A stretch of DNA of 64,000 nucleotides, taken from Lutispora saccharofermentans (lineage in GTDB: Bacteria; Bacillota; Clostridia; Lutisporales; Lutisporaceae). Below, one piece after another: positions 17,708-26,803 of the stretch. A program made the position numbers and the translations under genes. Below the pieces are notes generated by a model. The model was not told the origin of the DNA. It saw nothing but the letters and a program-made list of their open reading frames with translations, and ran no database searches. The DNA lies in NCBI RefSeq assembly GCF_024363565.1, contig NZ_JAJEKE010000017.1, positions 1-64,000 on the forward strand, given 5' to 3'. The first letter of the stretch is position 1. Each line of letters begins with the position of its first letter.

Positions 17708-17736
17708 TTGACTTAATCCGTATAGAGTTGTATCAT
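17708..17736 (+). promoter_or_regulatory. SigA-type promoter of the LysR gene
   Basis: TTGACT (17708-17713), 17-base spacer, TATCAT (17731-17736). The message would begin about 40 bases before the LysR ATG, in the gap shared with the divergent DUF3343 gene, a normal site for LysR autoregulation. Confidence 0.6.
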
Positions 17737-17781
17737 TTAGATGATATTAATTTTTCAATATTTATTATGGGGGTAGCAGAA

Positions 17782-18687
17782 ATGGATTTTAAGCAAATAG
17801 AAGCCTTTGTTTATGTAGTTCGACACAAAAGTTTTTCAAAAGCTGCTGATGCTATATATTTAACCCAGCCAACCGTAAGCGCTCATATAAATTCTTTAGA
17901 AAATGAAATCGGCACCAAGCTGATTGACAGATCTGCAAAGGAGGTTTTACCTACAGAAGCAGGTAAAATATTTTTTGAATATGCTCTTAATCTTATGAAC
18001 ACAAGAGATGCAGCGGTATTTTCTCTGAACGGCTTCACAATGGGTTCTTCAGGAAAGCTTGAAATTGCGGCATCTACTGTTCCGGGTCAATATATAATCC
18101 CCGAACTGATTCTCGGATTCCAGAAAAAATATAAAAATATTGTTTTTAATTTGATACAATTGGACACGAAACAAGTGATTGAGGAGTTGCTGGATAACAG
18201 CTTTGAGATAGGTGTAGTAGGCTCAATAATCAATAATGAAAAGCTAAAATACGAAAAATTGCTTGAAGATAAAATGGTTCTTATAACCCCCAAAAATAAA
18301 AGGTTTGCAGAAATAGACGACAACAAGGTATCAATGGAAGACCTGAAAAGTGAGAATTTCATTTTTAGAGAAACCGGCTCAGGTACCAGAAAGGAATTTG
18401 AAAAGAAGCTCATCAAGGCTGACATAGATCCAAAATCAATAAATGTAGTCGCTCAAATGAACAGCACCGAAGCGATAAAGCAAGCTGTGAGCCTTGGGCT
18501 TGGAGTTTCTATCGTGTCTTCAATAAGCGCGGAAGACTATGTTAAATTTGGGTTGATAAATGCCTATGAATTAAAGGAATTCGGCTTAAATAGAGAGTTT
18601 TATATGGTTTACCATAAGAACAGACCGATGTCTCCAATAACCAATATGTTTAAAGAATATGCAATATCCTATTATGAAAACCATTAG
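17782..18687 (+). CDS. LysR-family transcriptional regulator (selenium-metabolism-associated type)
   Basis: About 301 residues. N-terminal winged HTH: MDFKQIEAFVYVVRHKSFSK, with TQPTVSAHINSLENEIGTKL as recognition and dimer-helix region; C-terminal periplasmic-binding-like effector domain. It resembles CysL/CysB-type clostridial regulators annotated as selenium-metabolism associated. The ATG at 17782 has GGGGG 8 bases upstream; the frame extends to 17728 without a site and across the promoter. Neighbour: divergent DUF3343 gene. The effector ligand is unknown. Confidence 0.85.
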   Translation: MDFKQIEAFVYVVRHKSFSKAADAIYLTQPTVSAHINSLENEIGTKLIDRSAKEVLPTEAGKIFFEYALNLMNTRDAAVFSLNGFTMGSSGKLEIAASTVPGQYIIPELILGFQKKYKNIVFNLIQLDTKQVIEELLDNSFEIGVVGSIINNEKLKYEKLLEDKMVLITPKNKRFAEIDDNKVSMEDLKSENFIFRETGSGTRKEFEKKLIKADIDPKSINVVAQMNSTEAIKQAVSLGLGVSIVSSISAEDYVKFGLINAYELKEFGLNREFYMVYHKNRPMSPITNMFKEYAISYYENH

Positions 18688-18692
18688 CCAAG

Positions 18693-18737
18693 ATTAAAAT
18701 GATTGATGCGGCGCTAAGCCGCATCAATCATTTTAAT
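18693..18737. terminator. Bidirectional terminator (perfect 20-bp stem)
   Basis: 18693-18712 and 18718-18737 are exact inverted copies around a 5-base loop, A-rich on one side and T-rich on the other. It serves the LysR gene and the convergent DUF523 gene, whose stop codon lies in the stem. Confidence 0.85.
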
Positions 18738-19162
18738 AAAAATTCATCATTTTCCGTATACACTTTTATACCGTCATTTATGAACATTTGAGTGCAAAGG
18801 CCATTTCCTTCTATAAGCTTTCCGGAAAAAGTTCCATCGTAAATCAATCCATGACCGCAGGACGGACTTTTAGATTTCAATATTGCATATTTGCACCCGT
18901 ATAAATGAGCTATTCTCAGTGCCTCTTCTGCTCCTTTCATGAAAAATAAGGTCACATCTTCACCATGACGATTTTTAACTGTTCCACTCCCTGCAGAAAT
19001 TTCTGAGGGATATCTTGGAGTAGACATGCCTCCAAGCTGTTCAGGACATACGGGTATCAAATTATGACGTTTCAGCAATGCCTTTACACCTTCACTATTG
19101 CAGCTGTCTCCATCATATCTGCTATTTATGCCTAAAAGGCATGCGCTCACTATTATATTCAT
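18728..19162 (-). CDS. DUF523 family protein
   Basis: 144 residues. The DUF523 pattern is clear: IVSACLLGINSRYDGDS at the N-terminus, IPVCPEQLGGMSTPRYPSEI in the middle and AILKSKSPSCGHGLIYDGTF toward the end; four conserved cysteines could bind a metal or Fe-S cluster. The biochemical role is not established. Its start overlaps the mutS2 stop by 4 bases (ATGA), so it is translated from the mutS2 message. Confidence 0.88.
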   Translation of the reverse strand: MNIIVSACLLGINSRYDGDSCNSEGVKALLKRHNLIPVCPEQLGGMSTPRYPSEISAGSGTVKNRHGEDVTLFFMKGAEEALRIAHLYGCKYAILKSKSPSCGHGLIYDGTFSGKLIEGNGLCTQMFINDGIKVYTENDEFLLK

Positions 19163-21531
19163 TTTATCTCTACGATGGTAGCCCCGAGTCCACCCTCGTT
19201 ATAACCTCCTGTCCTAAATGATTTTACATGGGCATGGTTTTTCAAAAAATCTTTTACACCGTTTCTAAGCACCCCTGTACCTTTGCCATGAATTATTGTT
19301 ACAGTTGGAATGCCGGCGAGATAAACATCGTCAAGATACTTATCTATATCCATCAGGGTCTCATCCAGAGTTTTCCCTCTGAGGTCCAGCTGATGTGGAA
19401 CCTGTGAAGCCTTTGCTTTTTCAATCCTGGCATATCTTTGTGTTATAACCTCCTCTTTAATGTCTTTATCCATTTGTATATCTTTAATGTTTACATTTAT
19501 TTTCATTATCCCTGCTTGAACAGTGAGATTCCCATTATCATCCGGCAGGGTAATTATATTTCCCTTTTGGTTTAAATTCAGTATTTTTACCGTGTCACCC
19601 AGCTTCAATTTTTCCGGAGGCTTATGGCTGATTCTCGTAGTATGCGCAACCCCATAGGTTTTTTCTGTTTCATCTTCTATAGATTTAAAATCCTTTCTGA
19701 CCTTTTCTATGGCTCTTGCCTTTTCTTCATTATCCTTATCTATTGCATCCCTAAGCTGTTTTATTAAAGAATCAACTTCTTCCTTATGCTTTTCTACCAT
19801 AAGCCTTGCCGATCTATTAGCCTCTTCAATGATCCTATCCTTTTGTGCCATAATCTTTTCCAAACGCTTATCGGCTTCTTCTTTCGCCTTTTCGATTTCA
19901 TTTCTCAGCCTTTGAGCAATATATTTCTCTTCATCTGCCTTTTTACGGCTTTCCTCCAAAGCGGCAATGACATCTTCAAACTTTATTTTATCCTTTGTGA
20001 TGAATTCTTTTGCCTTCTCAACTATTAAGTCGTCAAGGCCAAGCTTTTTGGATATTTCAAAGGCGTTAGATTTTCCTGGAACTCCAATGGATAGCTTATA
20101 AGTAGGCTGTAATGTCTCAATATCAAATTCCACACTTGCATTACATACTCCGGGTGTGGTCAAGGCATAAATCTTCAACTCGCTGTAATGGGTAGTTGCT
20201 ACCGTCCTTACATTTTTTTCATGGAGAAGATCCAAAATTGCCATTGCAAGTGCAGCACCCTCTGTAGGGTCTGTTCCTGCGCCAAGTTCATCCAGTAAAA
20301 CCAAAGAATTCTCTGATATATTAGCTAATATTGTTACTATATTTTTCATGTGTGAGGAGAAGGTGCTCAAGCTTTGTTCTATGCTTTGTTCATCTCCTAT
20401 ATCTGCATATATCTGATCAAATACAGGAATTTCACTATAATCTGCTGCAGGAATATGCAAGCCTGATTGAGCCATCAGGTTAAGCAGGCCTGTTGTCTTT
20501 AGCGTAACAGTTTTCCCTCCTGTATTTGGTCCTGTTATAACTAAAATATTAAAGCTTTCTCCCGCCCTGATATCTATCGGGACCACAATCTTAGGATCCA
20601 GCAGAGGATGCCTTGCCTTTTTAATATTTATTCTGCCCTCTATATTAATGATGGGTTCAGAACATCTATATTTAAGGGAAAACTTGGCTTTGGCAAAAAT
20701 AAAGTCAAGTGTTGACAATATCTCCATGTTAGTTTTGATGCCTTCATAATTCTCTGTTATCATTGCTGAAAGGGCTATCAAGATCCTCTCAATCTCTTCT
20801 TTTTCCCTCAGCTTCAGCTGCGTCAGATCATTATTCAATTCAACCACTGTCATGGGCTCTATAAATAAAGTAGCGCCGCTTGAAGATTGGTCATGAACTA
20901 TACCAGGCACATTGCCCCTGTATTCTTGCTTAACAGGCAGTACATATCTGTCCCCTCTCATCGTAACAATTTGTTCCTGAAGATATTTCTGGTAGGTGGA
21001 GGAGGTCACCATACTATTTAATTTATCCTTTACCTGGCTATGCTTATCTCGTATCTTTCTTCTGATAGTATTTAATTCCGGGCTCGCATTGTCTGATATT
21101 TCTTCATCATTCAATATTGAGCTGTTTATACTATTCTCTATATTCTTATATTCACTCAGCAAATTTACAAGGTCTTCAATTATAGGATATGCCCCTTCAC
21201 CTCTATCCTCTTTCATGAAAGCCTTGATCTTTCTTGCAGAAGCCAGAGTATAGGATGTCAGCAGCAATTCATCCATTCCCAACATTGAACCTATCTCAGC
21301 CTTTTTTAAGGCTACTCTTATGTCATGCATGCCTTCTAAAGGGAAATTTCCTCTTTTCAATATTATTTCAACAGCTTCGGTTGTTTCTTGCAGCCATTCC
21401 TTTATCTCGTATATATTATTGCTGGGTTTTAAAGATGAGGCGATTTCCCGTCCGAGGCCCGATACCGTCTCATCTGCAACAAGCTTTATTATTTTTTGAT
21501 ATTCTAAAACCCTCAATGTTTTTTCATTCAT
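19159..21531 (-). CDS. mutS2: Endonuclease MutS2 / ribosome-associated quality-control ATPase
   Basis: 790 residues, full length. No mismatch-recognition domain; MutS core and clamp helices, ATPase with Walker A ITGPNTGGKTVT (about 334-341) and Walker B LVLLDELGAGTDPTEGAALA, a long charged coiled coil (about 520-630), and a C-terminal Smr domain (about 714-790) with DLRGKTLDETLMDID and HGKGTGVLR. MutS2 suppresses recombination in some bacteria and splits collided ribosomes in Bacillus. GAGGTG precedes the ATG. Follows the two-component system genes and lies near pheST and zapA, as in many Firmicutes. Confidence 0.96.
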   Translation of the reverse strand: MNEKTLRVLEYQKIIKLVADETVSGLGREIASSLKPSNNIYEIKEWLQETTEAVEIILKRGNFPLEGMHDIRVALKKAEIGSMLGMDELLLTSYTLASARKIKAFMKEDRGEGAYPIIEDLVNLLSEYKNIENSINSSILNDEEISDNASPELNTIRRKIRDKHSQVKDKLNSMVTSSTYQKYLQEQIVTMRGDRYVLPVKQEYRGNVPGIVHDQSSSGATLFIEPMTVVELNNDLTQLKLREKEEIERILIALSAMITENYEGIKTNMEILSTLDFIFAKAKFSLKYRCSEPIINIEGRINIKKARHPLLDPKIVVPIDIRAGESFNILVITGPNTGGKTVTLKTTGLLNLMAQSGLHIPAADYSEIPVFDQIYADIGDEQSIEQSLSTFSSHMKNIVTILANISENSLVLLDELGAGTDPTEGAALAMAILDLLHEKNVRTVATTHYSELKIYALTTPGVCNASVEFDIETLQPTYKLSIGVPGKSNAFEISKKLGLDDLIVEKAKEFITKDKIKFEDVIAALEESRKKADEEKYIAQRLRNEIEKAKEEADKRLEKIMAQKDRIIEEANRSARLMVEKHKEEVDSLIKQLRDAIDKDNEEKARAIEKVRKDFKSIEDETEKTYGVAHTTRISHKPPEKLKLGDTVKILNLNQKGNIITLPDDNGNLTVQAGIMKINVNIKDIQMDKDIKEEVITQRYARIEKAKASQVPHQLDLRGKTLDETLMDIDKYLDDVYLAGIPTVTIIHGKGTGVLRNGVKDFLKNHAHVKSFRTGGYNEGGLGATIVEIK

Positions 21532-21553
21532 GCTATCACCTCGTCAATTGCTA

Positions 21554-23020
21554 TTAATTCTCTGCATAAGAAGGCAGCCAGAAGCAAAATTCAGTTCCCT
21601 CTTCCTTTACGCTATTTACTGTGATATCGCAGCCATGTGCATTTATTATGCTCTTTATTATTGACAGCCCCAGACCAATCCCTTCTATACTTTTATCCTT
21701 AGATTTTCCTGCCGTATAAAATCTATCCCAGATAAATGGCAGGTCTTCTTCAGAGATACCTTCACCGAAATCTCTAACACAGATATATATTCTGTCATTC
21801 AATCTATATGAGCTTATCAGTATATTGCTATGATCGTAGGAGTGTTTGGTTGCATTGGTCAGAAGATTGATCAACACTTGTTTTATTCTGTTTTCATCTG
21901 CCAGGCATAACAACAAGTCATCATCAACCTTGTTATACTTTATGGAGATATCTCTTTTGACTGCCAAAGGCAGTATCTTGTCAATAGTCCGCTTTATAAG
22001 AGCATCTATACTGAAGGAAGACAGCTTCAACTGTATGGACCCTGCTTCAATCTGAGAAAGATGCAGTATTTCATCCACCATCTTTCTCAGCCTTTCTGAT
22101 TCCTCCAGAATTATATTCAAATATTTTTCTCTATCACTATCTGTTTCAGCCAAGCCATCGATTAAAATTTCTGTATAGCCCTTGAGATAGCTGAGAGGTG
22201 TTCGCAGCTCATGGGACACATTTGCAATAAACTCTCTGCGTATTTGTTCTACCCTCGAAAGCTGTCTGGCTAAATTATTGATGGTTTCTCCCAGTGTAAT
22301 TATCTCCCTGCTGGACTTAAGATGTATTTTCGTATTATAATTACCCCGGGCTATCTCTTTGGCAGCATCATTAATTTTAATCAATGGGTCGGAAAAGCTA
22401 TGCGACAGTAGAAGGGCAATAAGTGAAGATATTATAATAGCTCCTATAAATATATATAAGAATTGAATCTTTATGGCTTGAATAGTCGTTTCCAGGGGCT
22501 CCAGCGGGGTTACTATATATACTGCTCCAATAATTTCTTGAAGCGCTCTGCTTTCAATCTCATTCTCATACAGCTGCTTCTGCTTAACATCCCACAGAGG
22601 CTCCTGACTCCTCTTTATCGGCACGCCGATTATAAGGGAATCAAGCCCCTTAAGCATCTTATTCCCATCTTGAATCTTTTCACCATCTAATATGTCATCC
22701 AAATACTTTAGCCCAAAAACCCACCCTTGTTTATAATCGACACTTCCTGTAATATATGTTATTCTCCCGCTTATGTCGGTAACAATGATCATATCATTCA
22801 CATTTTTAATAGCATCTACATAGGGTATATTAAAATTATATTCATTTCTTCCCAAGGCTCTTGCGATGTCCTGACCAATCTTCTCGACCTCTTTTACTTT
22901 TTCATTAAAATAAAATGAATAAAGAAATCTTGTTTGAAAAAACATGCTCATAAAAAGTATGCAAAGTATTGTAATGATAATTCCGCTCCAAAGCTTTATC
23001 ATAATACTGTTATGCTTCAT
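21554..23020 (-). CDS. Two-component sensor histidine kinase (PhoR/ResE-like)
   Basis: 488 residues. TM1 about 10-28, an extracellular sensor region (about 30-185), TM2 about 187-206, HAMP about 207-260, HisKA with phospho-acceptor His270 (ANVSHELRTPLSYLKGY), then HATPase motifs N (LINLLTNATKHS), G1 (VRDFGEGI) and G2 (GIGLGLSII). Its ATG overlaps the last codons of the response regulator gene by 4 bases. Signal unknown; cell-envelope or redox sensing would be typical of the subfamily. Confidence 0.93.
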   Translation of the reverse strand: MKHNSIMIKLWSGIIITILCILFMSMFFQTRFLYSFYFNEKVKEVEKIGQDIARALGRNEYNFNIPYVDAIKNVNDMIIVTDISGRITYITGSVDYKQGWVFGLKYLDDILDGEKIQDGNKMLKGLDSLIIGVPIKRSQEPLWDVKQKQLYENEIESRALQEIIGAVYIVTPLEPLETTIQAIKIQFLYIFIGAIIISSLIALLLSHSFSDPLIKINDAAKEIARGNYNTKIHLKSSREIITLGETINNLARQLSRVEQIRREFIANVSHELRTPLSYLKGYTEILIDGLAETDSDREKYLNIILEESERLRKMVDEILHLSQIEAGSIQLKLSSFSIDALIKRTIDKILPLAVKRDISIKYNKVDDDLLLCLADENRIKQVLINLLTNATKHSYDHSNILISSYRLNDRIYICVRDFGEGISEEDLPFIWDRFYTAGKSKDKSIEGIGLGLSIIKSIINAHGCDITVNSVKEEGTEFCFWLPSYAEN

Positions 23021-23703
23021 TTTGGTACCTCAAATTTATATCCTACTCCCCAAATTGTAGCAATGCAGCTGCTCTTGCCTCCTAATTTTTCCCTGATCCT
23101 CTTAATATGAGTATCAACTGTTCTCGGGTCTCCGTATTGGTCGTATCCCCATACTTTTAAAAGCAATTGCTCCCTGGTGAAAACAATATTCTGATTTGTC
23201 GACAGAAAAAGCAAAAGCTCATATTCTTTATTTGTAAGATTTATAGCATTGCCATTAATTTTAACTTCTCTTGACAAGGTATTAATACTAATACCTCCGA
23301 TATCAAACTCACTTGATATCTCTTTATTTTTGCTCTCAGCTCTTCTCAATAGAGCTTTTACTCTTGCAACTAATTCTCTGGGACTAAAAGGCTTCACTAT
23401 GTAATCATCTGCACCAAGCTCAAAGCCAAAAAGCTTATCGAATTCTTCTCCTCTTGCCGTCAGCAGTATTATCGGTATATCGGAATTTTTCCTTATTTCC
23501 CTGCATACGGTCCACCCATCTATCTCCGGCAGCATGATATCTAAAATAATGATATCAAAGTGAAAATTCTTGAAAATATTTAGGGCTTGTTTACCATCCA
23601 TGGCTTCATATGTTTCAAAATTTTCTTTTTTAAAAGCAATCCTAATAAGTTCTCTCATCTTGGCTTCATCTTCCACGAGCAAAATTCTAATAACCTTTTC
23701 CAA
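23017..23703 (-). CDS. OmpR/PhoB-family response regulator
   Basis: 228 residues. Receiver domain with acidic pocket (LVEDEAK), phospho-acceptor Asp55 (ILDIMLPE), conserved Thr in LLTARGEEFDK and Lys in DYIVKPFSPREL; C-terminal winged helix of the trans_reg_C type (LTNKEYELLLFL, TVDTHIKRIREKLG). Pairs with the kinase encoded immediately after it. Target genes unknown. A U32 peptidase gene ends 15 bases upstream, so all may share a message. Confidence 0.94.
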   Translation of the reverse strand: MEKVIRILLVEDEAKMRELIRIAFKKENFETYEAMDGKQALNIFKNFHFDIIILDIMLPEIDGWTVCREIRKNSDIPIILLTARGEEFDKLFGFELGADDYIVKPFSPRELVARVKALLRRAESKNKEISSEFDIGGISINTLSREVKINGNAINLTNKEYELLLFLSTNQNIVFTREQLLLKVWGYDQYGDPRTVDTHIKRIREKLGGKSSCIATIWGVGYKFEVPK

Positions 23704-23718
23704 GAGAAACTGCCTCCT

Positions 23719-26112
23719 TTAATCAACTCCCCTGAAGTAATGACCTTTTGTATGTCCGATATTTTTTATTCGTTGTATCACATCAACATATTTCCCACTA
23801 TTTTGATTTCTGAAATCCTTATAAATCTCTATAATCTCCTTGATTTCTCTTGTCTTCTCCCTGTAGAAGTCCATTCTTATCCTTTTGACACCTATTTCAA
23901 TGATTTTATTCATATCCTCCGCCATAAATAAAATATGACTGTTCAGCAGCTGTGTTTTATGATCATTGCAATATATAGGGAATACAGCTCCTCTTTCATC
24001 CTTTAGACCGTATCTTCTCTGCTTGCTGCAGCATTTGCATCGGTCAGATGATGAAAGCGGACAGTACTCCATGGTCATCAATGGCAATTGGCCGTAAACC
24101 ACAAGCTCCATTTTGCTTCCATAATATCCGGCCATAGGCTTAAGCTGTTTTAGTGCAAGCTCTACAGAAGGGCATATTACATGAGCCCCCATGCTCAGGT
24201 ATACCTTTAAGCTTCTTCTATTAAAAACGTTTAGGCTATAGTTGCCTGTTACCTTCAATCCAGGCTTTATACTCGCAAAGCTTAGCTGGCTGATGTTTGA
24301 TACGACTATTCCGTCAAAATTGTTCTCTCTTATTATTTTGCGGTATTTTTCCATCTCTCCATCCTTCATAATATTAGGAAGAAGAAAAAATATATCCGTA
24401 TTATTTTCATGACAAAATTTCACAGCTTCGTGTATCTTGTCTTGTGTTCCGTAATAAATATAATCAATGCCGGCCTCTACTGCAGATTTAATATTTTCAT
24501 ACTTCCACAAAGAAGCACCAAATAGAATTTTATTATCATCAAGCTTTTCGGGAATAGTATCAAGTATAAGATCTGCTTTGCTTATATGAATATCTTTGCG
24601 CTTATTTCTGCAGGATAAAGCTTCATCCATCGCTTTTAATGCATCTCTTCTTAATTCGTTCAATACGCTCATGGGTACATAAACATTGCTGTCCATATGA
24701 ACTTTTATATTCTCAAATATATATGGAGTGTCACCGGTTTTTTTCAGTTGTGCGATGGCTTTTTCCTCTGTTATAGACGCTTTTTCCGCTATCTCAACTA
24801 CATGCGCACTTTCCAGTTCAACGTTGTGGCCCTCATGATCCCATATTTTAATGCTTGGATTATTTCCTGACCTGATAAACAGCTCCGCGCTAAGAAATAC
24901 TTTTCTCCTGTTTTCATAAAAGTATTCTTTGATCGCTTTATCGTTAAGAGCTTTATCAAAAGTCTTATATGCCGGCAAGCCCGGAGTTAATTTTTTATCC
25001 GCATTAATGATCAAGGCTCCGGCAGCATCTCTTTCCGTTGAATTTATATTAAAACCTGTGCTGGCTCCATTTCCCAGCACAATTTCAATACCATCCCCCT
25101 TGCTTATGGTACCCCTAACAGATATTCCGGCTTTGCCGCCTTTTTGCCACAATACCTTGCCTAATAATATTCCTCTATTGCTTGGCTTCGTTGTATTCAC
25201 TATTTCGGATTTTTTTTCATTGAATAGGAAGCCATGTGTAAACCCTCTGTTAAATGCGCTTTCCAACTCCATATAAGCATCATTACTAATTTCTGCTTTT
25301 CCTTTTTCTGCTATATCATTTAAAGCCTCTTTATAATGCTTCACAACTATGGCTACATACTCAGGCCGTTTCATTCGCCCTTCAATCTTTAAGGATTTAA
25401 CACCGGCTCTTATTATTTCATCCAAATGCTTTATTGTGTTTAAATCTTTGGTGCTCAATAAATAAGCTTTTTTGTATGAATCCGGCTGAATGTTACCATC
25501 CATGTCAATTAAAGTGTATGCTTTCCTGCAAGGTTGGGCGCATCTCCCTCTATTTCCGCTTCTTCCTCCGATGAGGCTGCTCATAAGGCATTGGCCCGAA
25601 TAGGATACACATAGTGCCCCATGAATAAATATTTCTATCTCTGCAGATGTATCTTTAACCAAGCCGCTAATTTCTTTGATATTCATTTCCCTTGCCAATA
25701 CAAATCTATCAGCTCCTAGATCTCTCAGTATATTCACGCCATCTCTATTATGTATGGTCATCTGAGTGCTGCAGTGCAAAGGCATTTCCGGGAAAAATTT
25801 ATTTGCCAAATAGAGGAGGCCTATATCCTGTACAATTATTCCGTCAATGTCGTTGTTATATAAGAATTCTATATATTTCAACGCATCCTCTAATTCACCA
25901 TCAGATATCAATATATTCACCGTTATATATATCTTAACATTTCTGATATGAGCATATTTTACAGCTTTTTTAAGCGTCTCCTCATCAAAATTATTTGCAG
26001 AAGCCCTTGCATTATACTTTGTTCCACCAAGGTATACAGCGTCTGCACCGCTCTCAACTGCTGCAATAAGTGATTCAAAATTACCTGCAGGAGCAAGTAG
26101 TTCTATATTCAT
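23719..26112 (-). CDS. U32 family peptidase / RlhA-like protein (long form)
   Basis: 797 residues, the long U32 form. N-terminal TIM-barrel U32 domain (LLAPAGNFESLIAAVESGAD, EIEIFIHGALCVSYSGQCLM, GRSGNRGRCAQPCRKAY) with the conserved cysteines; a middle insert (about 350-520, collagenase-associated DUF3656 type); then a second barrel-like half with a cysteine group (CPLSSSDRCKCCSKQRRYG). E. coli members RlhA, TrhP and UbiU/V use these cysteines for Fe-S clusters and hydroxylate RNA or ubiquinone precursors rather than cleave protein; an RNA-hydroxylation role is likely but not shown. Follows zapA by 32 bases, as often seen in Clostridia. Confidence 0.88.
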   Translation of the reverse strand: MNIELLAPAGNFESLIAAVESGADAVYLGGTKYNARASANNFDEETLKKAVKYAHIRNVKIYITVNILISDGELEDALKYIEFLYNNDIDGIIVQDIGLLYLANKFFPEMPLHCSTQMTIHNRDGVNILRDLGADRFVLAREMNIKEISGLVKDTSAEIEIFIHGALCVSYSGQCLMSSLIGGRSGNRGRCAQPCRKAYTLIDMDGNIQPDSYKKAYLLSTKDLNTIKHLDEIIRAGVKSLKIEGRMKRPEYVAIVVKHYKEALNDIAEKGKAEISNDAYMELESAFNRGFTHGFLFNEKKSEIVNTTKPSNRGILLGKVLWQKGGKAGISVRGTISKGDGIEIVLGNGASTGFNINSTERDAAGALIINADKKLTPGLPAYKTFDKALNDKAIKEYFYENRRKVFLSAELFIRSGNNPSIKIWDHEGHNVELESAHVVEIAEKASITEEKAIAQLKKTGDTPYIFENIKVHMDSNVYVPMSVLNELRRDALKAMDEALSCRNKRKDIHISKADLILDTIPEKLDDNKILFGASLWKYENIKSAVEAGIDYIYYGTQDKIHEAVKFCHENNTDIFFLLPNIMKDGEMEKYRKIIRENNFDGIVVSNISQLSFASIKPGLKVTGNYSLNVFNRRSLKVYLSMGAHVICPSVELALKQLKPMAGYYGSKMELVVYGQLPLMTMEYCPLSSSDRCKCCSKQRRYGLKDERGAVFPIYCNDHKTQLLNSHILFMAEDMNKIIEIGVKRIRMDFYREKTREIKEIIEIYKDFRNQNSGKYVDVIQRIKNIGHTKGHYFRGVD

Positions 26113-26144
26113 GCAAAGAACACATCCTATAAAAATTAATATAA

Positions 26145-26717
26145 CTATGAGCTGATATTATTCTGATTTCTGTTGCTTTTATTATGTCTAAAAGATTTAA
26201 GTTCATCCAGCTCCTTCTTGGCCTTCAGCAGGTCAATCTGGCTCTCAAACAGTTTGCTCTGCATTTCCTTCAAAGCAGATCTGGAAACATCAAGTTCAAC
26301 CTTCAAGTCTTTGTTCTCTTTTAATAAATTCTTATGCTCCTTACTTATTACGCCTAATTCAATCTGGTTTTTGGTAAGTTCCTCCTGAGTGATCAGGTAT
26401 TGCTGTTTAAGAGCGTCCATCTCTTTACGGATATTTTCCAGTTCTTCAAGTGGAACAGCTATTTCATCTTTTAACGTTTTATTTTCATCAGATAATACAC
26501 TGGCTTCTTCCTGAGCCTTATAAAGAAAATCCGCCATATTCAAAGCAGCAAGAACAGCTATCATCGTAGTGCTGTATTTGCTGTTTCTGCTGCCAATATC
26601 TCTCATTGTTTCATCGACCTTTGCCGCTATATAGTTTATATGATCTTCAGAGCTTTCTCCAATTATTGTGTATTCGCTGCCAAAAATATTTACTACAACC
26701 TTTTTTCTGGTATTCAT
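26145..26717 (-). CDS. zapA: Cell division protein ZapA (long coiled-coil form)
   Basis: About 190 residues. The N-terminal 80 are a typical ZapA head (VVVNIFGSEYTIIGES, INYIAAKVDETMRDIG, MIAVLAALNMADFLY); the remaining 100 or so form a long charged coiled coil, ending in an Asn/Ser-rich tail. ZapA bundles FtsZ filaments. ATG at 26717 chosen because AGGAG lies 9 bases upstream. In Firmicutes zapA is normally close behind pheT; here seven transporter genes lie between them. Confidence 0.9.
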   Translation of the reverse strand: MNTRKKVVVNIFGSEYTIIGESSEDHINYIAAKVDETMRDIGSRNSKYSTTMIAVLAALNMADFLYKAQEEASVLSDENKTLKDEIAVPLEELENIRKEMDALKQQYLITQEELTKNQIELGVISKEHKNLLKENKDLKVELDVSRSALKEMQSKLFESQIDLLKAKKELDELKSFRHNKSNRNQNNISS

Positions 26718-26803
26718 ATAATACAACTCCTATCTTTTAAGAGTTATTGCAATTTTAATATATATTCTTTATAAATCATGTATTTCCTTCAAAATAAATA
26801 GAA

